Below, in pieces: positions 1-5,029 of a DNA stretch of 5,913 nucleotides. The number at the start of each line of letters is the position of its first letter. Position 1 is the first letter of the stretch. The notes below the pieces were generated by a model, which made no database searches, was not told where the DNA came from, and was given only the letters and a program-made list of their open reading frames with translations. Source of the stretch: Acidimicrobiaceae bacterium (lineage in GTDB: Bacteria > Actinomycetota > Acidimicrobiia > Acidimicrobiales > RAAP-2); the NCBI GenBank assembly GCA_003135595.1, contig PLCI01000141.1, forward strand, positions 2,132 through 8,044, given 5' to 3'. A program made the translations under genes and the position numbers.

Positions 1-1278
1 GCCGAGGGCGAGGTCGGCAAGGTCGGGGTCGCGATCAGCTCGATCGAGGACATGCGACTGCTGCTCGCCGGGCTGCCGCTCGACGAGGTGACGACCTCGA
101 TGACGATCAACGCGACGGCCTCGACGCTCCTGTTGCTCTACGAGCTCGTGGCCGCCGAGCAGGGCGTCGAAGCGACGGCCCTGCGCGGGACCATCCAGAA
201 CGACATCCTGAAGGAGTACGTGGCGCGGGGCACCTACATCTACCCGCCGCGTCCCTCCATGCGCCTCGTGACCGACACGTTCGCGTACTGCCGCGAGCAC
301 CTGCCGCAGTGGAACACGATCTCCATCTCGGGCTACCACATCCGAGAGGCGGGCTCGACGGCCGCACAGGAGGTCGCCTTCACGCTCGCCGACGGCATCG
401 CCTACGTCGAGGCCGCGCTCGCCGCCGGCCTCGAGGTCGACGAGTTCGCCCCGAGGCTCAGCTTCTTCTTCAACGCGCACAACAACCTCTTCCAGGAGGT
501 CGCGAAGTTCCGAGCGGCTCGGCGGCTCTGGGCGCGGATCATGACCGAGCGGTTCCACGCCCAGGACCCGAGGTCCTCGATGCTGCGCTTCCACGCCCAG
601 ACGGGCGGGTCGACGCTGACCGCCCAGCAGCCAGAGAACAACATCGTGCGCGTGTCGATCCAGGCGCTCGCGGCTGTCCTGGGCGGCACCCAGAGCCTGC
701 ACACCAACGGCTTCGACGAAGCGCTGAGCCTCCCCACCGAGCGCGCTGCAAAGCTCGCGCTGCGCACCCAGCAGGTGATCGGCTTCGAGTCGGGGGTCGT
801 CGACACCGTCGACCCGCTCGGGGGCTCGTTCTTCGTCGAGTCGCTGACCGACGAGCTCGAGGAGCGCGCCGTCGCGTATCTCGAGGAGATCGACCGGCGT
901 GGTGGCGCCGTCGCTGCGATCGAGGCGGGCTACATGCAAGGAGAGATCGAGTCAGCCGCCTACGCGGACGCGAGGTCCGTCGACGACGGGACCCGGATCG
1001 TCGTCGGGGTCAACCGCTTCGTCGACCAGGTGCCCGAGACGCCCGAGCTGTTCCCCGCCGACCCCAAGCTCCAGGCGGCCCAGATCGAGCGCGTCCAGAA
1101 GCTGAAGGCGAACCGAGAAGACGGCGCGGTCGCCGCGGCCCTGCGCGACGTCGAGGCGGCCGCCCGGGGCACCCAGAACCTCCTCGTCCCGATGCGCGCC
1201 GCGCTGGCAGCTCGCGCGACGCTCGGCGAGGTGGCTGACGTGCTGCGCGGGGTCTTCGGGGTCTACCGACCCGGCTGA
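1..1278 (+). CDS. mcmA: Methylmalonyl-CoA mutase family, large (catalytic) subunit, 5'-truncated by window
   Basis: The frame is open from base 1, so the gene begins upstream; 425 residues plus TGA are visible, and roughly 130 N-terminal residues are missing for a family of about 550. It catalyses the adenosylcobalamin-dependent carbon-skeleton rearrangement of an acyl-CoA in the cytoplasm, most likely (R)-methylmalonyl-CoA to succinyl-CoA. Family blocks seen in order: TSMTINATA (from about base 97), GTIQNDILKEY, YPPRPSMRLVTD, TISISGYHIREAG (around 319-354), DEFAPRLSFFFNAHNN, RFHAQTGGSTLTAQQPENN, GGTQSLHTNGFDEAL, and DTVDPLGGSFFVE. The protein ends VFGVYRPG with no DxHxxG cobalamin-binding domain, as in archaeal/actinobacterial two-subunit mutases whose small B12 subunit is separate. 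Isobutyryl-CoA or 2-hydroxyisobutyryl-CoA mutase large subunits look alike; some of the residues that separate them are probably in the missing N-terminus, so the substrate is inferred from the carboxylase nearby. Confidence 0.93.
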   Translation, partial: AEGEVGKVGVAISSIEDMRLLLAGLPLDEVTTSMTINATASTLLLLYELVAAEQGVEATALRGTIQNDILKEYVARGTYIYPPRPSMRLVTDTFAYCREHLPQWNTISISGYHIREAGSTAAQEVAFTLADGIAYVEAALAAGLEVDEFAPRLSFFFNAHNNLFQEVAKFRAARRLWARIMTERFHAQDPRSSMLRFHAQTGGSTLTAQQPENNIVRVSIQALAAVLGGTQSLHTNGFDEALSLPTERAAKLALRTQQVIGFESGVVDTVDPLGGSFFVESLTDELEERAVAYLEEIDRRGGAVAAIEAGYMQGEIESAAYADARSVDDGTRIVVGVNRFVDQVPETPELFPADPKLQAAQIERVQKLKANREDGAVAAALRDVEAAARGTQNLLVPMRAALAARATLGEVADVLRGVFGVYRPG

Positions 1279-2441
1279 GCGCGCGAAAGCCCGGCGCCGA
1301 GCCCGCCGCGCAAGTCCGCGTCGGTCGCGACGTCGATCCCCGTCATCGCGAGCGCGATCGCGCCGTCGAGCACGGCGCGATCCGCAGAGGCCGTCGCGCA
1401 CGCCGCAGCGAAGTTCGGCTGGTGGTTGACCGACCCCATGGCGTCGATCCCGATCAGCGGATGGATCGACGGGATGCGCAGCGAGACGTTCGCCATGTCC
1501 GTCGAGATCGTGGGCCGCGGCTCGTGGTCGTCGGCGGCGAAGCTGCGGCCGAGGGCCTCGGCGTGCCGGCGATACGACGCGAGCAGGCCGGGGTCCGAGA
1601 TCATGTGCGAGTACGGCGGACCGACCTCCTCGAGCAGCACCGTGGCGCCGGTGGCCGTGGCGCCCGCGACGAAGCACGCCTCGACGCGCGCACGCAGCGC
1701 ACGCAGCCGGTCGGCCTCGACGCTGCGGCACATGAAGCGCCCGACGACATGTGCCGGGATGATGTTGGCGGCGGCACCGCCTGCGACCACCACGCCGTGG
1801 ACCTGGTCGCCCGGTGCGAGCTGCTGGCGCAAGAGCCCGATCGCGACCTGGGCGATCGTCATGGCATCCGCGGCGTTCACGCCCCGCCACGGTGCCGCCG
1901 ACGCGTGCGCCTCGGTGCCCGTGTAGGTCACGTCGAAGTGATCGACCGCGAGGCACGTCGCCTCCAGGCGGTCCGACGGCCAAGGGTGCACCATCATCGC
2001 CACGTCGAGGCCGTCGAACGCGCCGGCGTCGAGCATGAGTATCTTGCCGCCGCCGCCCTCCTCGGCAGGGGTGCCGAGGATGACCACCGTCGCACCGACG
2101 TCGTCGGCGACCGCGGCGAGCCCGATCGCCGCGCCCACCGAGCTCGCCGCGATCACGTTGTGGCCGCAGGCGTGGCCGACGCTGGGCAGCGCGTCGTACT
2201 CCGCGCAGACGCCGATGCGCACCGGTCCCGAGCCCGCCGTCGCGACGAACGCCGTCTCGAGCCCGCACACGCCGCGCTCGACGTCGAATCCCTCCCGTGC
2301 GAGCAGCTCAGTGACAGCCGTCGCTGCCCGGTGCTCCTCGAACGCGGTCTCGGGGTGGGCGTGCAGGTCGTGGCTGAGCGAGACCAGCGCCTCGGCGCGC
2401 CCCCGAACCGCGCTCTGTGCGATGGCCCCTGGGGTCGTCAC
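1263..2441 (-). CDS. M20D-family amidohydrolase, PM20D2/ACY1L2-like (N-acyl amino acid or dipeptide hydrolase)
   Basis: The product has 392 residues and is probably a cytoplasmic metallo-amidohydrolase; no signal peptide or membrane segment is visible. The catalytic domain shows LSHDLHAHPET (22-32), EYDALPSVGHACGHN (81-95), GTPAEEGGGGK (123-133) and MMVHP (149-153). By analogy with M20D enzymes, likely metal ligands are Cys92, His94, Glu128, His152 and a C-terminal His, perhaps His340 in NHQPNF; Glu127 would be the general base. The lid/dimer domain has GTEAHASAAPWRGVNA (175-190) and NIIPAHVVGRF (226-236). EYDALPSVGHACGHN, GTPAEEGGGGK and STDMANVS(x)nIPSIHP are typical of the PM20D2 branch, whose human member cleaves beta-alanyl-lysine-type dipeptides; the substrate here is unknown. 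The GTG start at 2441 lies in a GTGA overlap with the carboxylase stop. The frame stays open upstream to 2564, but that 41-residue extension is arginine-rich carboxylase shadow. Only a weak SD is seen, so translational coupling is likely. Confidence 0.9.
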   Translation of the reverse strand: MTTPGAIAQSAVRGRAEALVSLSHDLHAHPETAFEEHRAATAVTELLAREGFDVERGVCGLETAFVATAGSGPVRIGVCAEYDALPSVGHACGHNVIAASSVGAAIGLAAVADDVGATVVILGTPAEEGGGGKILMLDAGAFDGLDVAMMVHPWPSDRLEATCLAVDHFDVTYTGTEAHASAAPWRGVNAADAMTIAQVAIGLLRQQLAPGDQVHGVVVAGGAAANIIPAHVVGRFMCRSVEADRLRALRARVEACFVAGATATGATVLLEEVGPPYSHMISDPGLLASYRRHAEALGRSFAADDHEPRPTISTDMANVSLRIPSIHPLIGIDAMGSVNHQPNFAAACATASADRAVLDGAIALAMTGIDVATDADLRGGLGAGLSRAQPGR

Positions 2442-4186
2442 GCGATCACCGCGACGACGTCGCCTGCCCCGACACCGTCGCCCGCGGCGACCCGCAACTC
2501 GACGACGGTGCCCGCGGTGTCGGCGACCACGGCGTTCTCCATCTTCATCGCCTCGAGGATGCACACGGTCTGGCCCGGCTCGACGAGGTCACCCTCTGCG
2601 ACGAGGACCTTCACGACGGTGCCCTGCATCGGCACCGTGATCTCACCCGAGCCGCTGCCGGTCACCCCGGCGTGGCTCACGCGCCGCGACGGCTTGGCGA
2701 CGGCGGGCCCCCCGGCGCCGCCCGCAGGGAGCCAGACGTCGACCGCGAACCGCCGCCCGTTCACCTCGGTCGTCACCGATGCTCGAGAGCGACCCTCCGG
2801 AGGCGCGTCGAGGGACTGGGACGCTGACCCGACCGAGCTCAGGTCGAGGCGCTCCTCGACCCACTTCGTCGAGTGGGTCCCCGCGATGAAGTCGGGGTGC
2901 GACAGGATCGCGACGTCCGCGGGGATGGTCGTCGCGACCCCCTCGATGCGGGTCTCGTCGAGCGCGCGGAGCATGCGCCGGCGCGCCTGCTCGCGGTCCG
3001 CCCCCCACGTCACGAACTTCGCGATGAGGTTGTCGTAGAACTGGCTCACGGTGTCGCCCGCGGCGTAGCCCGCGTCGATGCGGATCCCGGGGCCTGCGGG
3101 CGGGTCGAACACGCGCAGCGTGCCGGGCGAGGGGAGGAACCGCCCGCCCGCAGGGTCCTCGGCGTTGACGCGGACCTCAATGGCGTGGCCCCTCGCGTTC
3201 GCCCGCACGTCGTCCTGGGTGAAGTCGAGCGCCTCGCCCGACGCGATCCGCAGCTGCCACTCGACCAGGTCGAGCCCCGTCACGAGCTCGGTGACGGGGT
3301 GCTCCACCTGGAGGCGCGTGTTCATCTCGAGGAAGAAGAAGTCGCCGTCTTGGAAGAGGAACTCGACGGTGCCCGCGTTGACGTAGCCGCAGCCAGCCGC
3401 GGCGCGGACCGCGGCGTCACCCATCGCGGCGCGCTGGGCCTCGGTCAGCCCCATCGCGGGGGACTCCTCGATCAGCTTTTGGTGACGGCGCTGGCATGAG
3501 CAGTCACGCTCACCGAGCCACAGCGTGGTGCCCTGCGTGTCGGCGAGGACCTGGACCTCGAGGTGACGCGGCCACGACAGGTACCGCTCCACGTAGGACT
3601 CGGCGCGCCCGAAGTACGCGAGCGCCTCGCGCCCGGCGGCGTCCAGGGCCTCGGCTGCCTCGTCCTTCGAGCGCACGACCTTCATCCCGCGCCCGCCGCC
3701 GCCGTACGCGGCCTTGATTGCGACCGGCCAGCCGAACTGCTCGCCGAATGCGATGACCTCGTCGGGGGAGCCCAGCGGCTCGGATCGCCCCGGCACGGTC
3801 GCGACCCCGGCGCGCTCGGCTGCATGCCTAGAGGAGATCTTGTCGCCCATGATCTCGATCGACTCCGGCGACGGCCCGATGAAGGTCACGCCCATCGAGG
3901 TCACGGCGCGTGCGAAGTCCGCGTTCTCCGAGAAGAACCCGTAGCCCGGGTGCACGCCGTCGGCGCCGCACGCCGAGAGCACCTCGGTGATCCGATCGAC
4001 GTTGAGGTAGCTGTCCTTTGCGCTCTGTCCACCCAGCGAGTACGCCTCGTCGGCGAGGCGCACGTGCATCGCGTCTCGATCGAGCTCCGAGTAGACCGCG
4101 ACCGTGCCGACGCCGAGCTCCCGGCACGTCCGAATGACGCGGACCGCGATCTCTCCGCGGTTCGCGATGAGCACCTTGTCGAGCAC
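2438..4186 (-). CDS. pccA: Acetyl-/propionyl-CoA carboxylase alpha subunit (biotin carboxylase + biotin carboxyl carrier domain)
   Basis: The product has 582 residues. It carboxylates its own biotin with bicarbonate and ATP; a separate beta carboxyltransferase then passes CO2 to an acyl-CoA. Biotin carboxylase domain, about 1-448: KVLIANRGEIAVRV (4-17), HPGYGFFSEN (79-88), Lys116, Lys158, ATP-grasp glycine loop YGGGGRGMK (161-169), His208, CQRRHQK (231-237), Glu275, catalytic EMNTRLQVEHP (287-297) and EVRVNAEDP (337-345). A Gly/Ala/Ser-rich linker follows. The biotinyl domain, about 510-582, has EAMKM with Lys548 as the biotin site, 34 residues from the C-terminus as usual. All catalytic residues I could check are present. 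The GTG start at 4186 is chosen because GGGAGGA sits just upstream; the in-frame GTG at 4207 would put that SD inside the gene. It is divergent from birA and overlaps the M20 gene by 4 bp. Propionyl-CoA preference is inferred from the mutase nearby; specificity lies in the unseen beta subunit. Confidence 0.93.
   Translation of the reverse strand: MLDKVLIANRGEIAVRVIRTCRELGVGTVAVYSELDRDAMHVRLADEAYSLGGQSAKDSYLNVDRITEVLSACGADGVHPGYGFFSENADFARAVTSMGVTFIGPSPESIEIMGDKISSRHAAERAGVATVPGRSEPLGSPDEVIAFGEQFGWPVAIKAAYGGGGRGMKVVRSKDEAAEALDAAGREALAYFGRAESYVERYLSWPRHLEVQVLADTQGTTLWLGERDCSCQRRHQKLIEESPAMGLTEAQRAAMGDAAVRAAAGCGYVNAGTVEFLFQDGDFFFLEMNTRLQVEHPVTELVTGLDLVEWQLRIASGEALDFTQDDVRANARGHAIEVRVNAEDPAGGRFLPSPGTLRVFDPPAGPGIRIDAGYAAGDTVSQFYDNLIAKFVTWGADREQARRRMLRALDETRIEGVATTIPADVAILSHPDFIAGTHSTKWVEERLDLSSVGSASQSLDAPPEGRSRASVTTEVNGRRFAVDVWLPAGGAGGPAVAKPSRRVSHAGVTGSGSGEITVPMQGTVVKVLVAEGDLVEPGQTVCILEAMKMENAVVADTAGTVVELRVAAGDGVGAGDVVAVIA
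2858..2879. repeat. Perfect 8-bp inverted repeat inside the carboxylase gene
   Basis: GACCCACT (2858-2865) and AGTGGGTC (2872-2879) are exact complements around a six-base loop. The hairpin lies in codons 436-444, at the end of the biotin carboxylase domain just before the linker. There is no T-run, so termination is unlikely. In high-GC coding sequence a chance hairpin of this size is plausible, and no role is claimed. Confidence 0.5.
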
Positions 4187-4190
4187 CGAT

Positions 4191-4197
4191 TCCTCCC
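4191..4197 (-). promoter_or_regulatory. Strong ribosome binding site of the carboxylase gene
   Basis: On the minus strand the bases read GGGAGGA, close to a consensus Shine-Dalgarno, with four bases (ATCG) before the GTG at 4186. This decides the start: the longer in-frame GTG at 4207 would have no comparable site and would bury this one in codons 4-6. The signal also means this gene is translated from a leadered mRNA, unlike the two plus-strand genes beside it. Confidence 0.8.
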
Positions 4198-4208
4198 GGG
4201 TGCCCACC

Positions 4209-4233
4209 AGGGTTCGGCAGGCACGAGAACCCT
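4209..4233. repeat. Perfect 7-bp inverted repeat in the carboxylase/birA divergent region (possible operator)
   Basis: AGGGTTC (4209-4215) and its exact complement GAACCCT (4227-4233) are separated by 11 bases, with arm centres 18 bp apart, which is compatible with a dimeric regulator touching two faces about two helical turns apart. It lies in the only 47 bp separating two divergent genes of linked function and ends at the last base before the birA ATG. No T-run follows either arm, so it does not look like an intrinsic terminator. The operator role is inference; the ligase here has no DNA-binding domain, so any repressor would be another protein. Confidence 0.45.
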
Positions 4234-4234
4234 A
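4229..4234 (-). promoter_or_regulatory. Putative -10 element for the carboxylase-M20 operon
   Basis: The minus strand reads TAGGGT, matching the TANNNT pattern of actinobacterial -10 hexamers. Transcription would start near 4222 and give a leader of roughly 36 bases that contains the distal inverted-repeat arm and the strong ribosome binding site. No convincing -35 is seen at 17 bases upstream. A pattern this loose occurs by chance, so this is tentative. Confidence 0.3.
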
Positions 4235-4238
4235 TGGT
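4233..4238 (+). promoter_or_regulatory. Putative -10 element for birA (leaderless from GTG 4246)
   Basis: TATGGT matches TANNNT and is followed by exactly seven bases before an in-frame GTG at 4246, the same geometry seen in front of the RmlB-like gene. If real, transcription and translation would both begin at 4246, and the ATG at 4234 would lie inside the promoter. It overlaps the opposite-strand TAGGGT by two bases and abuts the inverted repeat. No clear -35 is visible. Tentative. Confidence 0.3.
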
Positions 4239-4998
4239 GTCGACGGTGCGGGCGTCGTCCTTCGCGGTCCATCGCTTCGTTGACATCGACTCCACGAACG
4301 ACTGGCTGCTGGCAGCGGCTCGCGGCGGCGCGCTGGACCGGACCGCCGCGGTCGCGGACTTCCAACGCCGTGGCCGCGGGCGGCTCGACCGTCGCTGGGA
4401 GGCGCCGCCGGGGACCGCGCTCTTGTGCTCGGTGCTCCTCCGGGTCCCCCTGGCGGTCGAGGACCGGCACCTCGCGAGCGTCGCGGTCTCGCTGAGCGCG
4501 ATCGAGGCGCTCCACGCGGTCGCACCGTGCGCCGTCGGGCTCAAGTGGCCGAACGACCTCGTGGTCGAGGACCAAAAGCTCGGCGGAGTCCTCGCAGAGA
4601 CCGAGGGGACCGAGGACGCCGATGGTCGAGTCGCCCTCGTCGTCGGGCTCGGCCTCAACTTGTCGACGACGGGCCCGTCTGACGCGGGCGGCACCTCGCT
4701 GCTCGACGCGACCGGCACGATGCCCGACCGTGACCAGCTGCTCGATGCGTATCTCGACGTGCTGTCGGTGCGCGCGGACGAGCTCTGCTCGGCGACGGGA
4801 CGCGCCGCGCTGCTGTCGGCGTACCGCGAGCACCTCGTCACACTCGGACGTGCCGTACGAGTGACGCTCCACGACACTTCGATCGAAGGCATCGCGACGG
4901 CCATCACCGACCACGGACACCTCGTTGTCACGACGGCGGACGCCAGCCACGTCATCGCTGCGGGCGACGTCGTGCACGTGCGGGCGCCACACCTCTAG
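4234..4998 (+). CDS. birA: Biotin--[biotin carboxyl carrier protein] ligase, monofunctional (no HTH domain)
   Basis: The product has 254 residues (250 if it starts at GTG 4246). It activates biotin to biotinyl-5'-AMP and attaches it to the conserved lysine of carrier domains, here most obviously Lys548 of the divergently encoded carboxylase. Visible motifs match E. coli BirA: DSTND (19-23), Gln44, the biotin/adenylate loop GRGRLDRRW (47-55, matching GRGRRGRKW), KWPNDL (104-109) and KLGG (115-118), where Lys115 matches the catalytic Lys183. The C-terminal 50 residues or so look like the small SH3-like domain. The N-terminus begins almost directly at the catalytic domain, so the winged-helix repressor domain is absent (class I ligase) and it cannot itself act as a biotin repressor. 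No Shine-Dalgarno precedes ATG 4234; the GTG at 4246, seven bases after a TANNNT hexamer, is a credible alternative start. Function is well supported; the exact start is not. Confidence 0.92.
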   Translation: MVSTVRASSFAVHRFVDIDSTNDWLLAAARGGALDRTAAVADFQRRGRGRLDRRWEAPPGTALLCSVLLRVPLAVEDRHLASVAVSLSAIEALHAVAPCAVGLKWPNDLVVEDQKLGGVLAETEGTEDADGRVALVVGLGLNLSTTGPSDAGGTSLLDATGTMPDRDQLLDAYLDVLSVRADELCSATGRAALLSAYREHLVTLGRAVRVTLHDTSIEGIATAITDHGHLVVTTADASHVIAAGDVVHVRAPHL

Positions 4999-5016
4999 GT
5001 GCGCGGCGTCCCCGAG

Positions 5017-5022
5017 TAACAT
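5017..5022 (+). promoter_or_regulatory. Putative -10 element for the RmlB-like gene, leaderless transcript
   Basis: TAACAT fits the TANNNT consensus of actinobacterial housekeeping promoters and sits seven bases before the GTG at 5030, the distance expected between a -10 hexamer and the transcription start. The mRNA would begin at the start codon, which agrees with the absence of any Shine-Dalgarno in the 31 bases after birA. The -35 position (around 4994-4999, over the birA stop codon) has no good match to TTGACA. This is inference from motif and spacing. Confidence 0.5.
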
Positions 5023-5029
5023 CGAGCAC

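Noticed and set aside
309..1238. Plus-strand 309-codon frame within the mutase gene
   Set aside because: Arg/Gly/Pro-rich +1/+2 shadow of the mutase frame, which shows unbroken family similarity.
2442..2564. N-terminal 41-residue extension of the M20 protein
   Set aside because: It lies wholly inside the carboxylase carrier-domain coding sequence and is an arginine-rich shadow; the GTG at 2441 fits the usual M20 N-terminus.
1422..3038. Long plus-strand open frame of 538 codons antisense to the M20 and carboxylase genes
   Set aside because: Arg/His/Asp-rich shadow translation typical of high-GC DNA. It spans two well-recognised minus-strand genes and has no family motif.
4187..4207. Upstream GTG at 4207 as the carboxylase start
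   Set aside because: It would place the strong GGGAGGA ribosome binding site inside the gene; biotin carboxylases normally begin a few residues before KVLIANRGEIA, as from 4186.
4209..4233. Inverted repeat as an intrinsic terminator
   Set aside because: It lies between two divergent gene starts and has no T-run, so there is no transcript for it to end.
4279..4284. Exact TTGACA on the plus strand inside birA
   Set aside because: It encodes part of the conserved start of the ligase domain (FVDIDST) and has no gene start at a suitable distance; coincidence.
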